From contig MU278357.1 of the NCBI GenBank assembly GCA_022385755.1, positions 1-64,000 on the forward strand: 64,000 nucleotides of DNA. Reading direction: 5' to 3'. The translations under genes were made by a program, and so were the position numbers. How positions within the stretch are numbered: the stretch's first letter is position 1; each line of letters opens with the position of its first letter. The notes under the pieces are model-generated. The model worked only from the letters and a program-made list of their open reading frames with translations. It was not told the DNA's origin and made no database searches. Shown in pieces: positions 32,461-42,588 of the stretch. This DNA comes from Trametopsis cervina (taxonomy: Eukaryota > Basidiomycota > Agaricomycetes > Polyporales > Irpicaceae).

Positions 32461-34160
32461 GGAACAGCGGGCTCCTCATAGTAGGCGTCCTCGTAGGGCG
32501 ACCCATAGGGCGGGTAGTCCGGCTCGTACACGCCCCAAGGCCCTCCGTACCCATGGAACTGCGATGCGTACCGCCCATAGTCGGCGACGAAGTTCACCGG
32601 CGGGAAGGCACCCGAGCGCATCCGCGCCGCCTCCCGAACAATAGAGCCCGCAATCGCGCGCCACCGCCGCTCGAGGGCAGGAACAGCGCGCTGACCATCG
32701 CACTGCACACCCATGTGGCCAGTGTAGCCGCAGCGGTAACACTCCTTGGAGCCCACCGGCGCCGTGCCCGGGGTGAGGGGGTAGGGCCTCGTCTCGTCAG
32801 GGTCCAGGCCCGCAAACTGCACAGCCCATGCCTGCACTTGCGCGTTGTACGCGGCGTGCCCTTCAGCAGTGTCCGGGTGGTGTGGCAACGCATGAGCACT
32901 GAGGGCAGCGCGCCGCTGCTCGGCGGATGGTCGCGAGGGTGGCGGCGCGCCTCCAGCACGCGGCACAGGAGGCGGGGGAGCGCGGGGACGGTAAGGCCCA
33001 GCGGAACCTTGAGGGTAAAACAAGTTGCCGCGCCGCATGTGAGGATCCGTGAAGAATTCGTGTTCGCTGCGAGCAGGACGAGCCGGAGCAGGTGCGTATC
33101 CAGGGCCGTACGGGTCAGCGACGCGCATGTCGCGGAAGCCACGGCGCAGCGCGGAGGTAGGCGTGTCCGGAGGAGGGGCAGGAGGGGCGGCCGGTGTGTC
33201 ATCCATCATAGTCTTGACAGCTTCAACACTGATACTGGAAACCTTCTCCCGGAGTTCGTCAAAGGACGCAACGCTCTCCATGCAGAGCTTGCGCAGCGGC
33301 TTAGGCATACGAGTGCGCACCTTATTGGCGAGATAGTCCTCAGCACCAATGCGCTTCGCCATTAGCCACACATCACGGGCCCACTTCGCATGCGCAGACA
33401 CGACAGACTTCCCGTCGCCGACGATGTTGGTGCCAAGGTCCGCCGGCGCAATGGTGATGCCGAGGAGAATTTCTTCCGCCTCATCCGCGGAAAGCTTGTG
33501 GACTTTGTCGACGAACTCAGCAGTGAAGGCTGCGGAAAATTCGTCCCAGGAGGCCTTGGCGGGAGCGGGCAGCGCCTTGTACCAGACATCCGCCGTGCTG
33601 CCCGGCTCGATGAAGAGTTGGACCTTCTTCGCATGCGACGCTTCGGGCAGGCCGAGCTGCAACAATGCAACTTCAACACGCCGAAGCCACAGGTCGGGGT
33701 TTTCGCCCGGGCTGTCGCCGCCCGTAAAGGATGCAACAGCAGGTTCGGATTTAGACATGAGGCGAGGGAGCGGCAGACGAACGTCAGCGGCGACGGGGGA
33801 GAGTGCGCGGGCAGAAAACAGAGAGGTGGGCGGGGTAAAAACGGGTTCTTCGCGCTCACCGGGGGTAGGCGCCCGAGAGTGGAAGTAGCTGCTACCGGGC
33901 GTGAGGCTAGAAACGGAAGAGACACTGGGGCTGCTGGGAGGCAGGGGGTCTACAGAGGAGCTGTCGGAGGAGTCGCTGCGTTGCAATGGGGCAAGGACGA
34001 TGCGGGGGAGAAAACGACCTCGAGAGTCTCTCGCCGGTAAGACTCGGGGCTGACTGGAAGACGGATGCTGCTGCTGAGGATCTGCCAGGCTGCTGGTACT
34101 GAGGGACTGTTGCTGGTACTGTAGGACGGTTGCCGAAGGTCGTTCCACTCTTGTCACCAC
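32448..34160 (-). CDS. Gypsy Gag (capsid and nucleocapsid)
   Basis: Structural protein that packages element RNA in cytoplasmic particles. The frame is open for 570 codons from just inside the 5' LTR to TGA at 32450-32448. The first in-frame ATG is 33758 (MSKSEPAVASFTGGDSPGEN), giving about 436 residues that start at the retrotransposon capsid region (PDLWLRRVEV, WDEFSAAFTAEF). The upstream 134 codons are Ser/Pro-rich and lack an ATG. A CCHC knuckle (CYRCGYTGHMGVQC) lies near the C-terminus at about 32740-32700. The last codons form the frameshift site into pol. Confidence 0.92.
   Translation of the reverse strand: MVTRVERPSATVLQYQQQSLSTSSLADPQQQHPSSSQPRVLPARDSRGRFLPRIVLAPLQRSDSSDSSSVDPLPPSSPSVSSVSSLTPGSSYFHSRAPTPGEREEPVFTPPTSLFSARALSPVAADVRLPLPRLMSKSEPAVASFTGGDSPGENPDLWLRRVEVALLQLGLPEASHAKKVQLFIEPGSTADVWYKALPAPAKASWDEFSAAFTAEFVDKVHKLSADEAEEILLGITIAPADLGTNIVGDGKSVVSAHAKWARDVWLMAKRIGAEDYLANKVRTRMPKPLRKLCMESVASFDELREKVSSISVEAVKTMMDDTPAAPPAPPPDTPTSALRRGFRDMRVADPYGPGYAPAPARPARSEHEFFTDPHMRRGNLFYPQGSAGPYRPRAPPPPVPRAGGAPPPSRPSAEQRRAALSAHALPHHPDTAEGHAAYNAQVQAWAVQFAGLDPDETRPYPLTPGTAPVGSKECYRCGYTGHMGVQCDGQRAVPALERRWRAIAGSIVREAARMRSGAFPPVNFVADYGRYASQFHGYGGPWGVYEPDYPPYGSPYEDAYYEEPAVPGKD
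34142..34159 (-). other. Putative primer binding site
   Basis: On the minus strand, TGGTGACAAGAGTGGAAC begins 3 nt after the 5' LTR and starts with TGG as expected for pairing with a tRNA 3' CCA end. The tRNA is not identified. Confidence 0.5.
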
Positions 34161-34162
34161 GA

Positions 34163-34334
34163 TGGAGACGTAGCGCGTGTGCTTTCTCGGTGCTGGTAGC
34201 GGTATCGATTGTTGAGAGCGTTTCTCAGGGCGTTCCCTGCCCGCAGGTTGTTACATGCTGACTAATCTACTGTGTCCGTATATGGAATCCCCTCGTGACC
34301 CTCGCTATCGCCCGATATGGTAGCCCCTGTACCA
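34163..34334 (-). repeat. 5' LTR of the Gypsy element
   Basis: 172 bp, matching 27224-27395 without a visible difference. It should carry the element promoter. Confidence 0.95.
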
Positions 34335-34900
34335 CCGTCAAACGTGACCTGAAGCGTCAGTCCACCTTACTTCACGATGAAGTAAAGCAGGCCCAGACTG
34401 ATACCCCTGGCGAATGAGAGAGCTCCGCGGGGCGACTAGCGTTTCAATGGGCCATTCAACGCGGTTGAAGGAGTTGAAGCTAGTGAGGGTCACGGGGGGT
34501 GAGTCATGAATTGAGAGATTGGGTGGATCGGAAGATCGAAAATGTTCATTCTGTGATAGTGATAGGAGGTTTGGTGGGATGGGGTTAGTCTGTGCGGATG
34601 TTGGATTTGTGTTGGGAGGAGGAAGAGGGAAACTCAACGATGTGAGGGCGTGAGGGCGATTTTGAACGAGAGGTCGTACGCGTAGGCATACAGCTACGTC
34701 TATCTCCCATGTTACTGTAGATAAAAGAATTTCAAGAGGTCAGTGAGTACGATGTGTAGACGAGTGCGTAAACGCAGAATGAAAGGCGAAATTTGCCACG
34801 GCGGCTCTCAGAAAGCAGGAGCAGGTTTAGACGCTGGCAGTACTCTTCCCAGAAAATCCTCGAGCCTCTCCCAAAAAGCCCGAGCAGTATCACCCTCGCA
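34335..34900 (+). repeat. Repeat family copy B, right part
   Basis: Continuation of copy B after the Gypsy insertion. 34340-34445 matches the complement of 52200-52330 closely, including GGCGAATGAGAGAGCTCCGC and GGGGCGACTAGCGTTT. The similarity weakens after about 34600 and the end near 34900 is an estimate. Confidence 0.6.
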
Positions 34901-37900
34901 TGGACAACACCGCGGTCTCGCCCCGCCCATCCCCTCAGACCCACACATAACTCAATGCACGAAGGCACATAACTCAATGCTCGAAGGCACAGACACAGAC
35001 ATTCGCCGCGCAGGCCATTCTATTCACCGCTTGCGAGGGCCGAAGTGGTCCAGCCAACAACGTCATGTCGCAACTCGCCGGCGAGCTTTGGAAAGATTTT
35101 GGGAAGACAGCTGATCGTGCGGTGCGCGTGTTCCTTCGTGTTTTGGTGAGTTTCTTCTTCGCCGTCGGAAGGGCTCGCCGGCGTGCGATCGCGCCTGCCT
35201 GGGTGGACGGGGAAGCGCGAGTGTTGAAGCAGTGGATTATCGCTGCGTGCGCTGGCGGTGAGTACGCTGCACACCGAACGAGACGGCTTCGTGTCGTCCT
35301 CCTCACGTCTGTCATATCGCCCAGCAAAACGGTACGCCCCCTTCCTTCTACACACTTCAACATAAGACCGCAGCAGAATACAGAACTCTGAACACAGAAC
35401 TCCAAACTCAATCTCGCCACCAAACGTCCGTGGATCATCCAGCCAGCCCAGAAGCCAGAAGCCCTTACGACACCATGCGCACCGCAGCAACATACATATA
35501 CATTACATACAATAGCGTTGTGGCGTGTCGCGCGCTGTGGACGCCGCTGCCCCTTGCGGACACGCATAGCCGCGGTCCTGCCCACACACAGCAGGAGCGT
35601 CCGCATTCCACGGCTCGCTCCCACCGTCGTGTGGGAGGCCGCGCATGCTATCAGATACGTCGGCCGTGTATCTCCATGTACCGACGTCGCCCACACACGA
35701 CTGGCATCGAGGAACTTCGAGGAACGCAGGGATACTGACCGTGCGTTTCCCAGACTCCGCGCTACCGACGTGCTGGAGCGCAGATAGAACACCCCGCCGG
35801 GCTCTCACCAATTCACCAACCCAATCAGCCCTCCCCTTCTCGCAGACGCAGACGCAGACGCAGGGCATCGCCGGAGAACATCCGTCCACCCTCGAAAACT
35901 CTCATGGCGAGGCACGCCAAACTCTGGCGAGTCCGCTCCGAGTTCGCCTGCAGTAGACCAATACAACGTGAACGCGAAGGGAGATGGTGGCACAGCCTGT
36001 GATTTGGGGTGCTGACGGTATATGTGCGTGCGCAATCTTCTCCTTCTGTGCATCTCCTTCTGCTTCGTACGATTGAGATGCCGGGATGCTGTCAATGCTC
36101 GCAGCGTTCACGTCACTCTCACTCCTCGAACCGTGCCCTTCCGCACGACGATTGGCTCAACCATCTTAGCTGCATGACGATTGGCCTGGGCCGCTTCTTC
36201 CCTGAACACGCTCAAGGTTTGGTTTGTATCAACACGTGTGCTGAGAACGGGCTCTTCGGAATCGTACGTATAAACTGTATGTATGCGGACACCAGAATGC
36301 ATCCCGGTGCACGACTTTACAGAAGACAGGACCGGGGTACGACAAACACAGTGCGTAGATGTTTTCTTGAATGTGTTCGTGTATCGCGGACCTGTGCGCT
36401 GTGCCCCGAAGGTGCTGTCATTTTCGTTTGTACGATATACGATATACGGTTCACGGTTCGCAGTCCGTTCGCTGATCGACGTCCGACAGCGAAGGTACAC
36501 AGAGAAAACAAGGACCTGTCACGAATGACCGCGTAGGAGTCAACAGTCGGACAGTCGAACAGCCTCTCCTTCCTTCCGCTGCGCACGGATCTGCTCTGCT
36601 CTAGCTGGCTGGCGGAGTGTGCTGTACAAGCTTTGCTGTGGCGGGCTGTACAAGAAAAGCTTGTACACCGTGGCAACATATCGCGAACCTACTCGGGATC
36701 TGTCCGTTTTTCCAGGTCCATCTCGTCAGATTCCTACTACGTTCAGCATACTGAAATCGAAGGCTCTGTTCATGTCCATCTCGTGTGTTTCCTGGTACAG
36801 GACAGGACGAGGCTGCACACCCGCACGCCGGGAGATCCGAGCGGACACGAGGCTCTGCGGACGTTACGTTACGATTTCCAACTTCCAAGGAACTCAGCTG
36901 CATATCACACACAACGTAACACCAGCCGAATGTTGCAGATCGTTTTCTTACGCACACCTCCCCTTCCCAAACGTGAACTCTGGATCGGCGAACGGGGGAC
37001 GCGAACGTCCATTTGCGTGCGAGGTCTTCGTCCTGATAACACATGTTGCGACTTCTGGCTGGACGCAATGCTTACGCTAGTATGACTTGTACATCGGTTT
37101 CGCACACACTACACCCCCTGGTTCTGAACTTTGTACGGACGATGAGGAACGGAGGAGGCGAACCTTCAACGGCCAATCGGAGAGTTCGAACGTTCGTCCA
37201 TCCACTCGCTCGTTTGTTCATTCCCGTTCTAAACCGGGAGAACCTCCCTGTCACGAGCTTGTTTCTCGATTTTCACATTTCATTTACCATGTCCGTTTGA
37301 CTACTGTACACCCTCCCCCATGTATCCCACGTCTGTTGAAATCGTGTAGCTGTAGCTTAGCTTTAGACGGCGGACGAATTCGTATTCTTCCTACTGCATT
37401 ATCGTATTATATGCTCGAAATCATATCCTTAGGGGATGTACGCGTGCCGCAGGCTTGTTCCTATTTCACTATTTCACTCTGTCCCGGGAGGACACATGCC
37501 GAGTTTTGAGCTATGGTCGAATTCATGTCGGTTTTCCTTCCTGTACTGTTATATCATATCATATCCTGTTCTATTAGGGGTAGAATAGTATAGGAGACGT
37601 ACGCGTGCTTGGCGGTGCCGCAGACTTGTTCCTATTTCTATTTCACTCTACTGTATTTCATTCTGTCCCAGAAGGATACATTTCAAGTTTTAGACTACGG
37701 ACGAATTCACGTCCCCTTTACCAAGTCTTCCACTTCGCGTAACTCATGTCATGTTAGAGTATGTCATATGAGGACTGGCTTTCGCAGGGCTGTTCCTATT
37801 TCACTCTGCCCCAGGAAGATGTTCGCAGGTTTAGGCTGTGGACGAATTCACCGCCCCTATCCCGTATCTTCCAGCTCGTGCTCTTCATGTCATATTAGAG

Positions 37901-40900
37901 TACTGTATATCATATGAGGACAGGTTTTCGACGTCCCGCAGAGCTGTTCCTCATGTATTTCATTCTGTCCCAGGAGAACGTTCCGAGTTTTAGACTGTGG
38001 ACGAATTCGTATCCGTCATACCAGAACTTCCAGCTCGTGTCCTTCATGTATGTCAAAACTCGGCACGCACGCACGCACATACAAGCGGTACCGCACACCC
38101 GCTACGTCATCCCCGCCGCCGTACAACAGGAATAGAATAGGGCTAACGGGACGGGATGTGGCTGAACGTTCAACACGGAATGTAAACTTGGATCTCGGCG
38201 GTGGCTGACTGGACTGCGATCTGCATTTCTGCATTCTGAACTGTAAATCCTGACGACAGATCCAATACAACGAACTGAGGATGTGCGCGCACGCGCGGTG
38301 TCTTGGATATCCCGTTTGTTTGTTCTTTTGTTCGTGAGTGGTCAGATCCATGCTCGTCTTGTCTTTCAGGTCCACCTGCCATACTAACCAATGGTAACTG
38401 GATATGGAAGACGAGCATGATCAACTCACTCACATCACTGTGTACGCCCGTGCTCGTGCTCGTGCTCGTGCTAATGTCACGCGCATAGTCCGTGGCCACA
38501 GACCAAATCCACACAGCCTTCGTTCGTTCGTTTTTCTCCACAGCCAGCGGTACACGCTGGGCGCGTGACGCTAGATAATCACGGATGCGTATGCGGAAGA
38601 TTGGTCGTATCACACGACCACGACCACCGAGACGAGACGGACATGAGCGATGTCCGAAGTCCGGAAGAGTGGTGCGTTCTAAGAAAAGCCAAGGGGAGTG
38701 ATTTAGCGTTGACGTGCTCCGCGACGACGACGCCGGAGGGTTCACGTGAGGAGAACCTAACTGAAACGCAGCCACCGCTCATCCACATATCTCCAAGCAG
38801 CCGATAGGTTCATACTGTATGTCGCAACCGTGCCAGATACAGTTACAGCCGCATATCTCCAAGCACACAGAATCTTTGTGTCGACTGTACGAGTACATCG
38901 CTGCCCAGACGGCACGAAGATTATCTGCGCTACGAGCGCTAGCCCACGGACACCCCCATCCTCGCCACCATCGGCGTGATACCGCAGTGAGAGCGGATCC
39001 AGAGTTCGTTGTCATCGACGACGTCTTCCGCAGCGAGAGCGAGAATAATGAACAACTGGGAACGGGGAACCTCGGATACGGATGCAGGACGTCGCGGACG
39101 CAGTTCCCAGTTCCCAGTTCTGATTTAGCCTGGGTAGGTGGAGAGGCCGTGGAGCGCGTTTCGATGTGTGATATCTGGGGCCCGTGGGCTGTTTTGTTGG
39201 GTCGGCGCGGGGGTTTTCGTGTGTTCATTGCGAGATGATGTGTGTGAAGCTGCTGCTGAGCTGCTGTGATGATGTTTGGTTTGTGCACGGCTGGGTTCCT
39301 GCAGGGTCAGTCAGAGATGCAGTAAGTATGACAGACAGTGAGGAACTCACCGCCGGCCTCCGCATCCTTCTTCATCTCTCCGTTAGCAACTCATACCCAA
39401 CCTACAGGAGATAGTAATATTCGTACGCTAGTACATACTTGCACAGAAGAACACAGAACAGAACTCGAAGAAGAAGCATGGACCACAACACGGGAGAGGG
39501 GGAGCACCCAGAAGCCCAAAGTGTGGAGTCGAAGCGGGGGGTGGTGGTGGTGGTGTGGTGTCGACTTGCCAGCCTGTCTGGCTTCTCTAACGATGGATGG
39601 AGCCGTTATCCCGTTAGTACAGACCAGCAGATACAGTGCTCCAGAGTCGATCGAGGTGCCGTGTACACGCCGTCTTGCCAGCGGATACTCGAAATCGAAA
39701 AGCCTCCAGGAGGTGTGAGTGCAAGGACAGGCAGGTGACTGCGCGTACATGCCCAGTGTAGATGTGCGAGCGCAAGGAACCTGGCGGGAGCGGGACGGAG
39801 GCTGATCGTCATCATCATTCTCTGTCCTGTCTCTCCGTGTCCTCTTCTGTTCCTGCGATGTTATTGTGCGCTGCGCACAGGGGGTCGTTCGGTGCCGCGG
39901 CTTGGCGCACGGAGGCAGAGCAGGTTGAGGGAATGGGCGGGAGAGCGTTCAGGCTGAGGGGGTGTGAAGGCTTTAGATTGTGGTGTGTGGGGTAAAGCGA
40001 AGTACGGGTGGCTGAACTCGATGTGGTGGCCGAGATCAAGAGAAAGTTCAATAGTTGATACAGAGCTGCGCAAAGCATGTAGAAATCATGCGCCATGATA
40101 GGAGAAGATTTGTTTTCTGTTCTCATAATTCGTCGCAGATCTAATGCTCATGTATTCACCTAGTGTATCTACGCATTGTATACGTCGTGACAGCAACATC
40201 ATCAAAGACCATGCACGGGCTCACACGACGAACACGTCTCCTAAACTTCCAAGGCACGCGCCGTGATCGACGTACTTTAATTGCCCGTCCTCGCGGGATC
40301 ACCATCGACGCACGCCGCAGAAAATCAATCATAATTAAAGAAGAGGGCGGACGGACACGCCACCGAGCCGCGGCGGCGCAGAACCATCACACCACAACAT
40401 CGACAGAAATCGAAGGTGCACGTACCTGTGAAGACGTCTTTCTTTTCTTTTCCGCTCGTTGTCGCGATTGCAAGTTTCTCCCGGTCCTTCTCCGTCTCCG
40501 CGCCAGGACGCGAACGCGAAGACGCAAGATCGGCGGCGCAGATATCGGGTGGCTCACGAGAAGCCCTCGCTCCTCGCCGCTGGTGGCGTACGCACGCACG
40601 ATCGCGACTCAGCCCGGCCACCCACGAAGGCTAAGGCTGGGCTCGCAAACCCGCGATACGCGAGACAGGAGAAGAATTGCTTCCTGAACGTTGCACTCGG
40701 TGGCGAGCCCGCGCATCCGGGCCTAGACCACGGCAGGACGAGGTGTAGTAGTGCGAGGCTGTACTGTATAAGGTGCGAAGCACGCTAGTCGATAACATAA
40801 CCTCAGGTCCCGCGTGCATGTGCGTGCGTGGATGCATCGTCATCACGCATCTTCGTCCGAGATGCGCATCGGAGAGACTCCGCCGAGCTGGGCCGTGAGC

Positions 40901-42588
40901 TGGGAACGAACGGGACGGGCTTTCAGGTCGTTGTTCGCCGTGGTTCGAGAACTTGATGGTGGTTGTTGAGCTGCAAGAGGCGAGACGAGATGAGGCGAGA
41001 TGAGTGGGGGTGGGAAGAGCGGGTGTTTTGTTTCGCTTGGTGCGCTCACCCCCGGATCAGCTGCTGGACGGAGGCATTTGGACATCCCGAGACGAGTCGA
41101 GCGAAAAGAGACAGACAGACAGGCGAGGGTCGCGTACCAGCCGAGCCGAGGTGCAGGCGCGTTTTGTGCGAGCGAGCGAGCGAGGTCGCGTGCATGCTTG
41201 CTTGCTGAGAATGTGGCGGCGGAGCGGGATGGCGGAATGAAGCGTTGTTGGAGATGCGGTAAGAGCGACGCTACGCCGGGAGGAGTGCGCGATGGTGCGA
41301 GGTGGAGAGCGAGTGCATCCGAGGCCACATGTTGGCAAGGAGACTCTCGGCGCGCTCATGACGGCCGCCGTTTCGTGACGGCGGGCGCACAGCGAACTGG
41401 GCTTGGGAGGCAGTGCACTGTATAAAAACCGATTATGCATTGTGTGTCAGTCCAGTACACAAGAATAGAGTTGCGCAACCGCATAACACGTGTGGCTGCC
41501 CGGCGTCTTCGAGATAACAACCCATGACGGGGGGAGCGTCCCAACTGGGCATCGGCGGGGAAGCAGTCTAGCTGCATTTGGGGAGATGCGCCCGGGGGAG
41601 CGGTAAGGTAATTGGCGGATGATGCGAGATGCTTCGATCGTGACAGGGATGTGATGAGAAGAGGGGCTAGGCACTCCAATCCCTGGTGGCTGCTTCTTCG
41701 GGAATGGCCACTTCTCCCTGCGTCTTGCAAGGCGGGTCACACGCATGAACGTGGGAAGCATTGTGCGTCGTGTTTCGTTGCTGCTTCCTTGTAGCCACGT
41801 CTATTTCCGAGAGGTTGCGACGGCGACGGCGACACCTAACGCAATGGTGGAGGACGAGGACAAGGAAAGACGGGCGTGGGACGGGGTGGAGGCGGTGGCT
41901 GTTGGCTGGTGGGATGTGCAAAAAGGGGGATGCGATAAGTAGGTGGGAGAAACAGACAACAACAGGGTTCTGTGGGAAAAAACCCAGAGAGTGTTCTACG
42001 AGCGCCCGGACGCATGAGATCTCAGATCGCGAGTTGTGACAGCAGCCTCTGCAAAAAAGCTTCCACCCTCGATTGCGCACCCAATCCCAGCTTCTCGTCA
42101 CGCCTGCCTTTCCGGGACTCAACGCTGCTCATTAGTGCAACTTCCCGGTCGCCAGCCGGCCTGTTTCTTTCTCTCCAGCTGCTCTCCTTCCCGTGTTGCA
42201 CGCTCTTGCGCTCTTGTTCGACACATACACTACATCCTCCAACCACCGCACCTCACGACAGACGACGCTGGCGACGACGACGACACAGACGACACAGAAG
42301 ACAACGAACGCTGCTGTGCTGCTACGACGCATATACGACGGATCATTCACCCCCTCTCGACTCTCGCTCTGACGACCGCGCCTCGACTCCCAGCCACAGC
42401 TGTCTCGCCCGCTCGAGCTCGTCTATATCCTTCCGCCTCGCACCCTACGTCTACGGCGCGCATCTCTGTCTGCTACACTCTCCTGTAGCGCACTTGACGC
42501 TGTTCTGCGACAACATCAACACGACGACCGACGACCGAACGGCTTTTTGTACCCTCCACCCTCTTAAACTCTTAACATTGTCTAGACT
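34901..42588. other. Gene-poor region
   Basis: About 7.7 kb without a coding region I can support. Open frames are short, overlap on both strands and show no domain or splice pattern. It holds the degenerate minisatellite at 37346-38050, several microsatellites (for example TGCTCG repeats at 38449-38472, a GGT-rich run at 39538-39557, GAGC repeats near 41168-41186), and a 10-bp inverted repeat (39054-39063 with 39103-39112 and 39110-39119). The last 1.1 kb is CT- and GA-rich and probably contains the promoter and 5' UTR of the phosphatase gene (TATAAAA at 41421). A short multi-exon or non-coding RNA gene could have been missed. Confidence 0.5.
37346..38050 (+). repeat. Degenerate minisatellite, about 140-190 bp units, five copies
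   Basis: Five imperfect units share the order: GCCGCAGxCTTGTTCCTATTTCACT, CTGTCCCxGGAxGA, TTTTAGxCTxTGGACGAATTC, then a block with TTCCAGCTCGTG and CATATxATATGAGGAC. The (G)ACGAATTC-type word falls near 37371, 37511, 37700, 37842 and 37999, so unit length varies from about 140 to 190 bp. Non-coding. Confidence 0.75.

Larger units (their letters stand above)
27224..34334 (-). mobile_element. Ty3/Gypsy LTR retrotransposon, apparently intact
   Basis: A 7.1 kb element read on the minus strand: 5' LTR (34163-34334), primer site, gag, pol (protease, RT, RNase H, integrase), a third ORF, polypurine tract, 3' LTR (27224-27395). The two 172-bp LTRs look identical. Flanks show ACCGT on the left and CCGT (or ACCGT if the last LTR base is counted) on the right. 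Repeat copy C keeps the corresponding empty site (CCACTATCTACC... read on its minus strand, near 52330). Long open frames and identical LTRs suggest a very recent insertion. No chromodomain was recognised at the integrase end. Confidence 0.95.

Noticed and set aside
32553..34040. Plus-strand open frames opposite gag (270, 179 and 216 codons)
   Set aside because: Antisense to the Gag frame with Arg-rich composition; shadows.
34743..41440. Numerous 60-200 codon frames in the gene-poor block
   Set aside because: They overlap on both strands, lack domains, and no splice-linked set gives a plausible protein.
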